A DNA stretch of 64,000 bases. Source: Torreya grandis. Lineage: Eukaryota > Streptophyta > Pinopsida > Cupressales > Taxaceae. The DNA is taken from NCBI GenBank assembly GCA_037957365.1, contig JARHVA010008357.1, positions 426,501 to 490,500 of the forward strand. Reading direction: 5' to 3'. Shown piece by piece: positions 24,361 to 35,600 of this stretch. Below the pieces are notes generated by a model. That model saw nothing but the letters and a program-made list of their open reading frames with translations, had not been told where the DNA came from and did no database searches. The stretch's first letter is position 1. Each line of letters opens with the position of its first letter. Both the position numbers and the translations under genes were made by a program.

Positions 24361-24740
24361 GTAACTCATAAGGAACTTGACCAAATGTAACAACCTGATT
24401 AGCATAAATATATTTCATGCATCTATGAACTATAGAAAGTACTATATGAAGTTTATAGATCCATGGTTGACCAAGCAACATGTCAAATACTTATACACTA
24501 GGAAAAATAGTAAATAAAGTGGCCACATGTGTTGGACGAACCTATAGAGGAAGTACAATCTCACCTAATGAACTATGTATGTGTCCACTAAATCCATTGA
24601 TAACTATGTTTATCGAGGTGATATCTTGCTCTAAGTATCTCAAATGCTAAATTAAAGGCATAGTGCACATGTTCACACTAGATCCATTATCTATGAGAAC
24701 ACTATGAATGGGATGGTGATCAATGTAGGCTATGATAAAG
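24360..24740 (-). pseudogene. Aspartic protease, Ty3/gypsy
   Basis: The minus strand gives IHSVLIDNGSSVNMCTMPLI with the catalytic Asp-Asn-Gly-Ser at 24680-24691, then INIVINGFSGHIHSSLGEIVLPLYV, and DMLLGQPWIYKLHIVLS (the LLGRPWI motif) followed by MKYIYANQVVTF. Domain order and motifs match retropepsins of the Tat/Ogre-like plant gypsy type. The active-site Asp is retained, but stops occur before HLRYLEQD and in the hinge. No polymerase follows it. Confidence 0.8.
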
Positions 24741-25009
24741 AGTGCAAAGTAATCTGAATCATCCTCAACTATATCCTACTCTAAGAAGGAGATCGAAGGT
24801 ATAGCTAGAACTCTAGAATTATACACACCAATCATGTTTCTCAAAGGATGTAACTCAACCAAAGGTCCATGGTATGTATCTAGTAGAAGGTGTGCATGAT
24901 ATGCATGGTGAACACCTGATGTACCCCTTATCTCTTATTTATAATGTTTTGGGAAAGGATTTGAGAAAAATTTTAGAGCTTTGTCCTATGTTTGTTTTTC
25001 TTGAGGAGG

Positions 25010-25120
25010 CTCAACTGGGGTGCCAAGATCAATAAAGTGGCCATTTATCAAGTCATGTATCTTATGCCACAAATTGATGCATCTATTTTTTATGTGGCCT
25101 GGTGCCCTATGAAAATTTTA
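25010..25120 (-). pseudogene. Zinc-knuckle-like linker between Gag and protease
   Basis: Minus-strand APGHIKNRCINLWHKIHDLI then NGHFIDLGTP corresponds to the family pattern CxHPGHxxxxCxxLKxxIxDLI. The His and last Cys are kept; the leading Cys residues are not clear. Confidence 0.55.
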
Positions 25121-25324
25121 GAATGAATTCTAATTATATCCATGTAGAAAAGGCTTTGTCATATCAATTTCTTGATTAGGTGAGAGAGATAGGACATTGC
25201 ATTCTAATAATTATTGTAAGACTCTAGCTGGAGATATTGGTAGATTGGTAAAGGCTCACTGAGGAGGCACTGATAAATCCACTCATTGAGGGGGCTCTAA
25301 ATCTACATTAATTATAAGTTGATT

Positions 25325-26320
25325 TTAATTTTTGTTATCATTAACCTTTACTTTGTATGGGACTTTATTGTTACTCTTGTTTATTATTTCTGATATGCTT
25401 GTATACTTGAGTTTACCCATTGAAAGTAATTTGACTTCCCTTTCCTTTATTGTATGACATAACTCAGTGAAGGAAGAAAATATTTTTAACATTATTGAAT
25501 CATTCAAATTTGGAAGAAGACTCTATTTGAAGATATCTTGTAATTCATGATTAGCCATAGGACTAGTCATTTTATCCAAGATAGTTTTATATCTAAGAAC
25601 ACAATCTATGAGATGCTCATTTCACCTTTGTTTTTGTTGTGAAACTTAGGCATAAGAAATGTTCTCACATATGTTAATGTTAAAATGATCTAGGAACATA
25701 TCAACTAAAGGATTGAATACTTTGATTGACTAATTCGATAGACTATAGAACCATTGTAGAGCATAATCCTTTAAACTCCAAGGAAATAGATTGGTAAGTA
25801 ACTAGTCATTTGGCACATATTCCAATAATGTTGCATGAAAATATCTGAAGTATATCTCTAGATCACCCTTTCAATCATATAGAGTGAGCTTAGGTTGAAC
25901 AAAACCTAGTGAAAAGGGTGTAATATCAATATGGTGTGCCACTAGTGTATGAAGTAGAGTATAAGAGTCTAAAGCCTATGTTGGTCTAGAGGCACCTTGT
26001 TCAAGATGTATCACCTTGGATTGAAGATATTTTATCTCTTGCATAAGGGTAGCCACATTAGGAGGTGAAGATGTACTAGATATAACTATTGGTTCCACAT
26101 AAGAAGGTTGGGATGCTATAGGGCATTGTTGAGATATAGTTGCCCCCATAGTGTCATTTACAATTGATTGTTCTATGGTTTGAGAGGATTGACCATTGTT
26201 TTTTTTTTTGTTTTTTTTGTAGTGTTTTAAGCATATCATCTTGCATATTAGGATTTTTAGGTAAAAAATCTTAAATCTCCCTCTTATCAGTTTCATCAAA
26301 GCTGGTATATTAGGTCATTG
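25325..26320 (-). pseudogene. Gag, Ty3/gypsy (non-autonomous family)
   Basis: The N-terminal part (26299-25976) includes a basic tract (KKNKKKNN), a Ser/Pro-rich middle and a short coiled coil (ATLMQEIKYLQSKVIHLEQG). With a few stops it continues into the Gag core: YFHATLLEYVPND, LFPWSLKDYALQWFYSL, IKVFNPLVDMFLDHFNINI, VLRYKTILDKMTSPMANHE and LQDIFKQSLLPNLNDSIMLK. The W-F-containing core is characteristic of plant gypsy Gag. The frame is recognisable over about 1 kb with only point damage, so decay is moderate. It lies just inside the 5' LTR, as gag should. Confidence 0.8.
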
Positions 26321-26639
26321 TTAAAGTAGGAAAATAAAGCGAAAGTGGATTGAATTTTTGCAATAAGTTGTAATAAGAAAAATGTGATGGAAGGAAAGTA
26401 CTGAATAAAGGAAATGTAAATTCCTAAACATAGAAAACTAGAATATGCATAAAAAGGATATGAAGCTCACTAATATGTAAGGTGATATCTCCAAAAACAT
26501 AGGGACCTAATCTATTCTACTAGGGTTTGAAAGAAATGTTTTTTAAAATTATTATGGTGAATTTTTAAAAATTTAATGTGAAATTCTGATATATATATAT
26601 ATATGTAAGAAAAATAAAAAATGTACTACTAAAATTAGC

Positions 26640-26696
26640 AAATAATTTTCTCTAGGGTTCTTAAGATTTTTGTGTACAAGCGAAGTAAGTCAGGTT
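26640..26696 (-). other. Possible primer-binding site region
   Basis: Just inside the 5' LTR the minus strand reads TTTGGTGAACCTGACTTAC. The position is right and it contains a TGG start, but I cannot match it to a tRNA. Nearby at 26589-26605 is a short (TA)n tract. Confidence 0.35.
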
Positions 26697-27910
26697 CACC
26701 AAATGATTTAACTTATTTGGGACTAATGGAATTTTATTCTTATTTTAGTTAAAGGCCTAGATTAATAACTTAGTACATAATATAGAAATAAATAAAGCCC
26801 TAATTTATGAAAATGTTTGTCTTTTTCACCTTTCTAAAAATAACAATAATAAGAAGAAATATAACTTAGCTAGAAAATAGATTGAGACGGCTAATACAGA
26901 GATTGAAAATGGTTATGCAGGACTGAGAAGGTGTCATAAACCTGAATCTGGATTTCATTGGGTGAAAGGATAAGAGTGTTAAAAAGTGGACACTTTGGTG
27001 TCTAATGTTATTATTTGTTCATGTTACTATTGTCCAAACTAATCACAGAGATCTAAAACTTTTTGGGTAGTTGTATTGTGTCGTGTGAGTGTGCCTATGA
27101 AAAATCAAGCATTGGTTATCAATAGAACTCATTATGGAGCTGATTTTGTTTTAAAACTCTAACCCTCCATCATGCTTGATAAAAAAACATTAGAGTCACT
27201 TGAGAAAGAGGGGATTAATGTGAAATATGTACTAAACATGCAATCCACACCCCTTGTATGGGCACACTGCCTACATACCAATATTTTGAAGAGGGAACAA
27301 GCCATATGTAATTCCCCCACCTAGTGTACTTTGTGTAATAGTGTGATGTAGATGCAAATGCCAAATTAATAGTGTTTGAGGTGGATAGGGACTGGTATAA
27401 GGATTTTGAGTAGGTTTGTAGCTATGTTGGGTATCTATGTGCAAAGAATAAGAAAGTTTGCCTTAGTGCTTTATTTGTATTATTGTCTTCTTTGTAAGTT
27501 TGGTCCCCTCCTTTGTAAATGAGTTTTGAGTGGGATTTTATAGGGAACAATAGGTCATGGGTCAAATTTATTCATGCTAAGCCAACCTAATTAAGGATAA
27601 AGGCCAGATGAAAATGATCATTGGGGCTCAAAGTGTAAATGGATAAGACCACCAAAAATGGGACACTTCTCTATGGGGTGCTATAATCTAAATGGGGTGC
27701 TCTTGTCTTATAGGCTCAAGACCTAGGGGAATAGGATTAGCATAGGGAATACTGTTTGGTTGAGGTGGAATGATCATTCAAAAGGTTTTAGATGATTGGA
27801 AATGAGAAAAAATGTGTCGAGAAGGGTTACAAGAGCATACAAAAAGGGACCTAAGGATGGGGTGTCACAAGCCACACTCAAACTACCAATTTGGACATTT
27901 TATATGACTA
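26697..27910 (-). mobile_element. 5' LTR of minus-strand gag-protease element
   Basis: Direct repeat of 19979-21192, adjacent to the gag side. A TATA box CCCTATAAAATCCC on the minus strand is at about 27530-27543. The LTR pair is clearly diverged by eye, with short indels, so the insertion is not recent. Its exact left edge is uncertain (26697 or 26704), and I could not find a convincing target-site duplication for the element. Confidence 0.75.
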
Positions 27911-28936
27911 TAATAATTATGCTTATATTTTACTCAGATACACTCATTTTAGCTCAAATTCATACCAATTACTCAAATTAGGGGAATCATGTGTGGCATG
28001 ATCAATCCCACATTCATTTTAGATACATAGATATAATTATTATATACTTAGTCTAGAATTAGTATACTCAAATATCATATTAGGGGCATGTGTGTGGTAG
28101 ATAGTTTTCATATGTTTAGTTACACATAGATTGATCAGATGGAATGTAAAATTTCATGCCATTATCTATGATGTATACACTTTATATAATATTCTAGTTT
28201 GTCACCAGTTTCATGCCTTAATCCATCTTCAATGGTTGGCATTCTCGAGTGGCATACATCTACCTAATGTACCTGAGTGGTTATGAAACTAACATACACA
28301 GTTAAATATACCTATTTGGATAATTTTAGCACTTTACATAGTTCAATTTTGAATACATCTAGGTCACACAAGTAGGAAATGATGGATTCATATCTTACTT
28401 GAGTTCTTGAGCCACCCACATGAGAAGGTTAGAAACATTTACAGTCTTATCCTAGCTATTCATAGGTCATAATCCACCAAGTAGGGGTGGGCAATGATAG
28501 AGTCAAAACTGGATTGATTTCTTGAGCCACCCATATATGAAGATTGAGTAAGCTATTATCTCAATCCAAGTTATTCAATGATTTGATCATTATGTACATG
28601 CACACACACAAGTTGTCACTAGGCTTATGTACTAGTTCACATACCCAATGAGGCGTATTCATTCATTTCCTCTTTCCTATCTCTTTATTGAGCTTTACTT
28701 AGTTACTTTATTTAGCATAGTGTTTTGCTTTTGATAATATCTTAAGTAAGGACTAATTTTTGCACATTTCATTATAGGTCATTGCTTTGGATCATGTTTC
28801 ACATACACATACCTAGCTTCACATACTTAGATTTAGCTACATAGACTTCACTTCTTAGGTAAGTATAGGTATGCTTCTTTTTCCTTTATACTAGTCATTT
28901 CAATTTGCTACATTTCTAGCAAAAATGGGGGGAAAT
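27911..28936 (+). mobile_element. 3' internal part of the flanking plus-strand relative
   Basis: Non-coding. About 27970-28700 is an inverted match to 21500-22300. It ends in a purine run (AAAAATGGGGGGAAAT, about 28921-28936) that acts as the polypurine tract before the LTR. Together with 18000-19978 it shows the host copy into which the minus-strand element inserted. Confidence 0.6.
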
Positions 28937-30100
28937 TTATTCACCTAAAAGTGGTATTTGGATGTTAAGAGTGTTGTTTGAGATATATTATTCATACCTT
29001 AGCCTTATACCTATCTTAGAGCCTTTATCAAAATTTTCTAGCCATTGTGCAAACCACAAACATCTTATGTCAATTCAAACATAGTTTCAAAATAGCATTC
29101 ATGGATCCTAACCCATTGTACCCAACAGTCTGCCAGTTGGACACTAGCACCACAATAAGGACATTATACCCACATGGTGTGAGTGTCCCCATCTTGGACC
29201 TAGTGTCCCTTTTTCCTAACTCTCTTGAATGGATATATTTTCAAACATATGCCCCTCCTAAAATTGGCTTAAGCATATTTTATTATCTGTACAAGCTATG
29301 TATCACTATAAATACAAGACTATTAAACCTCTATCCACAAGATGGAAAATAGATGTAAAAAGCCTATTCAAATAAGAAACAAGTTGAGTGAATCAAGGTT
29401 ATTAATACCTATTCTTCCCTACTTTTTCATGCTACCATCTATAAATTTTGTAAGGCTAGATTTAAAATATTTTTAATCTCAAGCACGCTCAGGGCATTCA
29501 ATACCATTACCATTCTAGCATTCTCTTGAACTTGCACTAAGCATTAGGTGGGAGAACTACATCGAGCTTGATCCCTTCTTAGATTATTGGTATGTAGGTA
29601 ACTCTCTTCACAACAAGGTGTTGAGGATGTCCAGATTATGTTACTAATGAACACACATTTTCATCTCATACCATACTTGAAAGGAGGGTTAGGGTTTTCA
29701 TACTAAATTAGATATTCCAAGAATAATACAAAGTTCTATATTTCATGCACAAAGGAACATAAGCACAGGTGCTCCCAAAAAATAGGAATAATTCTGCAAA
29801 GAGGACATTAGCACCATTTTAAGGACACTAGATTTGTATGGTGCTACTATCTAGGTGGGGCACTACTATCTAGTGAAGTATCAAACCCAAGGACCCTGTT
29901 AACGACACTAAAACTTGTCCATAACCTAGTTTTTATCACCCAAATCTTTTATGAGATCTTTTTTCTAGATAAGTTTACATTTGCACATATTTAATACTAT
30001 TTTTATAAAGTCAAAACAAGTCAAATTTTGTAATAAAATAGTGGTTATTTATTTCATATTATTTCACTAATTTAAACAACTCATCCCTTTAATCTAACTT
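28937..30100 (+). mobile_element. 3' LTR of plus-strand relative
   Basis: Inverted relative of both family LTRs. For example 29540-29610 (AGGTGGGAGAACTACAT, then TGATCCCTTCTTAGA, then TATGTAGGTAAC) matches the reverse complement of 20550-20620, and 29960-29975 (TTTTCTAGATAAGTTT) matches that of 20140-20160. CACTATAAATACAAG at about 29306-29320 is a TATA box in the sense direction. The end at about 30100 is approximate and merges into the 3' end of the adjacent copia remnant. Confidence 0.6.
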
Positions 30101-30179
30101 AGGATTTACATTATTAATACCCTAAAAGGTTATAACACATATCATCTCCTTAAGACTTCTCAACCATATTATTTGTTAT

Positions 30180-30500
30180 CACAAAAAAATTATGTTGTCT
30201 CAAGTTGAGCCTCTTTAAAATTATCAAAGGGTATTAACAGCCATAATAATTATATTAAATATGATTTAAGGGATGTATATTCATCTTCAATAGAGGGTAA
30301 TGCAACTGTAGCCTAATTTTATGAGGACCAAGAAACCAACTCACTTCCCAGTATCAAACAATATCCTGAAGTTGACTTTTTGTCATCAAGAGATCATCCC
30401 CAATATGAATATATGTATCTAATTATACAAAATTATCTTTCTCATCTTAAAATAATATCATGATTATAATTACATTTTATATATCTAAAATTTCTCTTCA
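30180..30500 (-). pseudogene. RNase H, Ty1/copia
   Basis: The minus strand reads KSTSGYCLILGSELVSWSS, ATVALPSIEDEYTSLKS and FCDNK with stops between. These correspond to copia KSTSGYxFxLGxxxISWxSKKQ, TVALSSTEAEYxA and FCDNxSA. The Glu of EDEY and the Asp of CDN are kept. It is the C-terminal end of the copia polyprotein; nothing further is recognisable before the neighbouring LTR. Confidence 0.8.
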
Positions 30501-30504
30501 CCAC

Positions 30505-31345
30505 TTACAAATGCTTGAGTGATGATTCACCCATAAATCTAGAAACTAATGAAACTCCATAACTAATATCAAGTCTTGTCATAGTGAGATAAATCAAACC
30601 TAACACCATGATTATAAAATTATTTTCATCATCTAAAGGAATTATATCCTCCCTCATAATATTTTCTCCACCTGTAATTGGAGTGTAGTGAGCTTTAAAT
30701 CTTGAAGATTGTACTTCTTTAGCATGTCCTAAGCACACTTAACCTAATAAATGAATACTTATACTTTATTTTGATGGAATTTCATTCCAAAAAAGTAATT
30801 ATAATTAAAAAAATATTCATCTAAAATTATTATTTAATACCTCACTTTAATCTTTTCAACATCTCCATAGAGCTACCTATAAAGATCAAGTCATCTACAT
30901 AGAGACATACATATACAACATTAGAACTAGATGTTCATATATAAAGGGTTGGTTCATTTTGAAGTCTTATAAAAAATTAATACAATAATAAAATATAAAT
31001 TATTTATTACCAATATCTTGGTGATTTATTCATCCCATAAAAGACCTTCTTCAATCTATATGCCCAAAATGCTTTACCGTTTACCTCAAAACCTTGTAGC
31101 TGCCCCACATATACTTCTTATTCAATCACTCCATTTAGGAATGCAATTTTGACATCCATTTGATGTATTCTCAATAATTTATGAGTAGATAAAAAAATAT
31201 TTAGTATTATAAGATCTTGATGTGTCATATAGACATAGGTTTCCTTGTAGTCAACCTCATATGTTTATGTAAATCCTTTTGCAACTAGTCTAGATTTTAG
31301 CTTGTCAACCGTGTCATGACTTTTAACCTTGATATTGTAGACCCA
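30505..31345 (-). pseudogene. Reverse transcriptase, Ty1/copia
   Basis: Visible in order: DTVDKLKSRLVAKGFT, VDYKETYVYM, LLRIHQMDVKIAFLNGVIE, EVYVGQLQGFEVNGKAFWAYRLKKVFYGM, LYMSLYVDDLIFIGSSMEM with the YVDD active site (codons 30890-30901), and LIYLTMTRLDISYGVSLVSRFM at the end. This is the standard copia RT, including the QxDVKxAFLNG first active-site motif. Several stops and at least one frameshift make it inactive. Confidence 0.9.
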
Positions 31346-31489
31346 ATTTATAAAAAATGACATATTTATTAAAAATAATATGAAATAAATTCCATGTATC
31401 ATTCCTTATAATTAATTTAATCTATAATTTGATAGCATCACTATATTATTTATTTTGACTAGTTTTTATATAATTTTTATGTTCACTAG

Positions 31490-31700
31490 TCATATATGAT
31501 AATGTAAACATAGTACTTTCATCATAAGATTAATAAAATAATTTACCTTCCTAAATTTTCTCCTTGTGATCCTAACATCATAATTATGACCCAAAATATA
31601 ATTGGTTGGATGAGTATTCAACAAACACTTGTTTTTGTTTGGTGTTATTGTAAATGGATGACTAGTCTCTTGCAAAGAGCTAGTATTGTTTCCCGCTGAA
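31490..31700 (-). pseudogene. Linker between integrase remnant and RT, copia
   Basis: A 61-codon open segment beginning MQETSHPFTITPNKNK lies where copia polyproteins have their variable linker between integrase and RT. No domain is expected or seen. Confidence 0.4.
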
Positions 31701-31804
31701 CTAAAAACCTGTGTAATAATTTATAATCCATAAAAATAAAATTTAAGAGGATTACCCCATTAAATTATTGATTCTATACCTACATTAAAATAATCAATAT
31801 ACAC

Positions 31805-32140
31805 CTAATTTTCAAATAATTTACAATCCCTAAAAATAATTGTGGATTTACTAGTAGGATTATAAAACTTATATGCCTTATTTTTATCACTATAATCTTG
31901 TAAAATTGTAATCAATAATCTCAGTTCATATATATCATACTTAACTTGATTTTTTGTTATTTTTATGATGTAATTTCCCTGAACTTCTATGTAATTTCCA
32001 TCTCCTAATTGCACATGGGTTTTTAAGGAATCATCTAAATTGATGAAACTATATTTGTGACTTGTCATGTGATTTGAGCAACATGAATCAAGAAACCACC
32101 AATCATTGTCTTAATCTATTCACACATTTAATATGAAAAA
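31805..32140 (-). pseudogene. Copia protease fused to post-integrase segment
   Basis: The minus strand starts with WWFLDSCCSNHM (copia protease, normally WxLDSGCSxHM, so Gly is Cys), then FINLDDSLKTHVQLGDGNYI and EVQGNYIIKI, the usual protease continuation. The same open frame then reads YSDKNKAYKFYNPTSKSTIIF-RDCKLFEN, which in copia follows the integrase core (SKGYRLYNPxTKKxIISRDVxFxE). The GAG-pre-integrase and integrase domains (expected to be about 1 kb) are absent with no frameshift in this 87-codon frame. Catalytic Asp is kept but the glycine change should impair the protease. Confidence 0.75.
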
Positions 32141-32171
32141 ATAATTTTATCCCTCTTGAACATTATTTTTC

Positions 32172-33031
32172 TTAGCTTGAAATTATTTTTTCACTCTCTT
32201 GATGAACTTGATTCTTAGTTGCTAGTATCCTACAATTGTTAATCACGTGTTTTGGTTTTTTGCAGTAATGACAACTGAAGTATTTATTATTATTTATTGT
32301 GAATTTTGATTCATATTTTTTATTTGAATTTGAGTTTTTATAACTCCCTTGATTTTTATTTTTTTTATCTTTGGCCTTTGAAACCTTTGCCTTGGTTTTA
32401 ATTAATTTTTCTTGATATCTTGTGTATAGTCTCATCTTACCTTCATGAGATAAAAAACATCCCAATAATTCATCAACACTTATAGTGATCATATATTTAC
32501 AATATTCAATAGTGATCATAACATGATCCATATTTGGCTTAAATATCTCAAAAATAAATATTATTATAACACTATCTTGTATAGTTTCTCCATAAACCCT
32601 CATTCTATGAACTAAATCATTTACTCTTATGCAATAATCTCCTACTCCTTCAAAATATGACATTTATAATTTCTCAAAATTCATTTTAAGGTTTTGAAAT
32701 TTTTTTTATCTTACCTTAATGAGTCCTTGATATGAAGTCTACAAGGTATCATATGCCTCTTGGACATTCTTTCATCCTACAATTCTTGGATAAATGCTTT
32801 GGCCTATAATACTCTAAAGATAGAAGAAAGATTGTGCATCTCTTTTTTATCCCTTTTGTCATTTTATGATCTTATGTCAAGGTATTAAAATATTGAAGTG
32901 GTGTACCTATGGATAATAGTTTCCCAAACTACTTTCCATATAATAATTATCTTCAATTGATCTTTCTACTATTCAAATTTATCACCATCGAAAACCAGAG
33001 TATTCATGACAGTAGAATTCACTAAAGCCAT
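32172..33031 (-). pseudogene. Gag, Ty1/copia
   Basis: A plausible start is the ATG at 33031 (MALVNSTVMNTLVFDGDKFE), equivalent to the FxGxNFxxW opening of copia Gag. After stops, the 163-codon open frame (32663-32172) gives GDYCIRVNDLVHRMRVYGET, FKPNMDHVMITIEYCK and TISVDELLGCFLSHE (UBN2-type Gag), then a Lys/Asn-rich tract and a zinc knuckle CHYCKKPKHVINNC near residues 130-143. That knuckle fits CX2CX4HX4C, with Lys in place of the usual Gly before His. Only the N-terminal half is badly broken. Confidence 0.85.
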
Positions 33032-34089
33032 TGATTCTTTTGATAATGGGATAATTGTAAAAATTTGGGGACAAAAAGTGGCCTATATGTGGACATGATT
33101 TCCCTAAAATTTCATAAATTTGAACTCATATAGATAATTTGAGATATCTACACTCCAAATAAGAACATGAAATGTAGAATTTCGAGTCTAGTTTTCACAA
33201 CAATATTTTTATTTTTTTTTAATTTTTAAGTATAACAAAGTCAAACATCTAAAATTTGAGGAGGAACTCATAATTTTTAAATAAAATAGAGTATATAGAT
33301 GGTCATGTGGTACACCATTTTTTTAGGAGCATTTAATATTGTTTAAAAACCTTCAGTGAATATTTAGATAAGATCTTCTAGTTTGTGACCTATATTTTTT
33401 AAATTAATACTTTTTTTATGAATTTTCTAAGTAAATAAATCTTGAAGATAGACCAAAAAAATAGATATTCGTCTATGCAACACACCTAACTACCTCAAAA
33501 AAATGAATTTTTTTAAATGTGTGTAGAATTAGGCCTAGTTTATGACCATAAAACTTATTTTGCATATGGATCAATGAAAAAATTACATGAACATGTATAG
33601 GCATGTATATTTGAGACATGTAGTAACCTAAAAAAGGTATAGTTAGAAATCAACATATTTTGAGACCTTAAATTAGTCTAAATATTATAAAAATCATATT
33701 TATGGAAAGAGGAGATCATGCTCGTTATGATGGTATTAATTTTTTTAATTTTATAATTGGAATTCATATTTTATTTGACAATAAAATTTTAATTTTGTTG
33801 TTTTTTACCAAAATGCTCAGACTCACTTATAGATTGATAGGTCAAAACCTTTGGCTTGAGAATCCAAACCATTCTTGAGCCAAAAAGTTTGGTTTTTGAA
33901 TTCAAATTCAAATAATGTGATATTGTTAATAGCATGACCATGTTTTAATAGATAAATTTATCATATTATTAAGGTGATCATGTTAATACAAAACACGATC
34001 GTATTATTATAAAGTAATAATATCATGTTCTTATAATTTTGAATATAAAAGCATGTGAACATGCATGCACATGAATCCAATCATACCCT
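33032..34089. other. AT-rich flank, possible copia 5' LTR
   Basis: No coding frame. By position this should hold the copia leader and 5' LTR on the minus strand, but I cannot see a clear TGGTATCAGAGC-type primer site (a degenerate TATCCCATTATCAAAAG occurs near 33040-33060) and no partner LTR is found. An AT-rich, partly palindromic stretch lies near 33990-34025 (AACACGATCGTATTATT, then AATAATATCATGTTC). Confidence 0.3.
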
Positions 34090-34540
34090 AAAACTTATAT
34101 TTAATACTCTAAATATTAAGTATAATTTTACATTTATTTACTTATACTTAAATTTATTTTAATAAATTAGGGTCACTCTACATCTGATAGAGTTGGTCTC
34201 ACTATTGTATGCCTTACAATGTGAAAAATAGTTTTTCAAAATTTAATATTATCAGTACTTTGGTATTTTTAGGGTCTAAGTATTGAAACTATGGATTTTA
34301 GGACATAAATTTTTCAATGATGTCCATTTTTGGTAGACATATAGTCATTTTTTATGTTTGTGTGCCTTCCAAATTTATTCTTGAAATTTTTAGAAGTCCT
34401 AGGTTTGTCAAATTTGAAATTTGTAAAGCACTCACTTTGAACTAAATCCAAAGTGGTATGATTAGGGTAGCATAGGTAACATTGATGAATTTCACACATC
34501 AAATTCCCACTTTGTGTAAATCTCACCAGTTCATCATCCC
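34090..34540 (-). repeat. Left arm of long inverted repeat, unique part
   Basis: Reverse-complementary to 42441-42905 at clearly sub-perfect identity over about 450 bp. Shared blocks read outward include AATTTGGAAGGCACA, AAAAAATGACTATATG, CACATTGTAAGGCAT and GACCAACTCTATCAGAT. It lies outside the minisatellite. A 70-codon minus-strand open frame (34526-34314) is within it and is not conserved as open in the other arm. Confidence 0.7.
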
Positions 34541-35070
34541 TCCTTCATCCCTGATCACTTCTTACTCATCCCTCATCACCCCCAATCACTCTCTCATCAT
34601 TTATCATTGTCTCTAATCACTCCCTCATTTACCTTTACTATATTTAGTCAGCTCTAATCACTCCCTTATCATCTATAATCTATCTTCCATTGACCTCCAC
34701 TATCTATCATCATCCCTAATCACTCCTTCCTCATCCCTCATCATCCTTAATCACTCTTTTCTCATCCCTCATAATCTATAAGTACTTCCTCATCATTTTT
34801 AATCATCCATAATAACTCCCTCCCCATCACTTGTCATCCATAATCACTCACTCATTGAATTTCACTGTCACTCATCATCTATAATCACTCCTTCATTAAC
34901 TATCACCATCCCTCATCATCCCTAATCACTCCTTCCTCATCCTTAATAATCCCTAATCACTCTTTCCTCATCCCCCATCATGACTCCCTTATTTACGCAC
35001 ACCATCCCTCATGACTACACGATTGACCCTCACCATCCTGCATCATGCCTAATCATTCCCTCATCATCTG
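34535..35070 (-). repeat. Minisatellite, left array
   Basis: About 25 imperfect units of CTCATCATCCCTAATCACTC (complement GAGTGATTAGGGATGATGAG), with inserts such as CATTTACC and ACCATCC. Unit length varies around 20-30 bp. It is inverted relative to the arrays at 39085 and 41960. Confidence 0.85.
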
Positions 35071-35229
35071 ATGAAAGTATATACTCCAAAGGTATATTTG
35101 ATTCCAATCATATGTTGTTTAATCCATTATAATAGAAATTCAATATTTTCTAGGACTTGTGTTATCAATACCCATTTATGATAGGAAATTTTATTACTAA
35201 ATAAATTGAATGATCTTCAAAATTTATAA

Positions 35230-35600
35230 TCAAGTAACACAAGTACTAGTGCAAAATAGAGTTTGAATTTTAATTCAACTTATCTTTGTTGTGAATCTGA
35301 CTAGATAAAACTTTATTTGGTTTCACATTTGATAGCTTGGTTTAAGGGATAAAAATTAAACACAAATCTCTTGTATAATTTTCTAATTATGAGAATATTT
35401 TAATATATGCAAAGTTATTTGGTGTTTCATATTCTTTTATCACTTGAATCTTCGTCAAGTTCACACATACACTCATTTTATGTGTAGTGTATCTCAAATA
35501 TTTTATCTCTTACATGAATAATGAAAATTTATTCATGTTATCATAAAAATGTGTTTCTGAAAAATTTGAAACACTAGTTTAACATGGTGTAGATGTTCCT
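35230..35600 (-). pseudogene. RT thumb segment, Ty3/gypsy, split from its upstream part
   Basis: Across frameshifts the minus strand gives EHLHHVKLVFQIFQKH, KFSLFM-EIKYLRYT, VNLTKIQVIKEYE and NYTRDLCL, corresponding to the gypsy sequence after YLDD (HLxHVxxVxxxLxxH, KCxFGxxEIxYLGY, VDPxKIQVIxDWP). It continues the RT at 37331-37990. The intervening 35601-37330 is an inserted LTR with a TTCCT duplication, and removing it restores collinearity. Confidence 0.7.
35596..35600. repeat. Target-site duplication TTCCT, left
   Basis: Identical 5 bp occur at 37331-37335, flanking an insert that begins TGATG and ends CATCA. Confidence 0.8.

Noticed and set aside
26589..26605. Short (TA)n microsatellite; also T15 at 50440-50454
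   Set aside because: Too short to be informative on their own; mentioned only within surrounding features.
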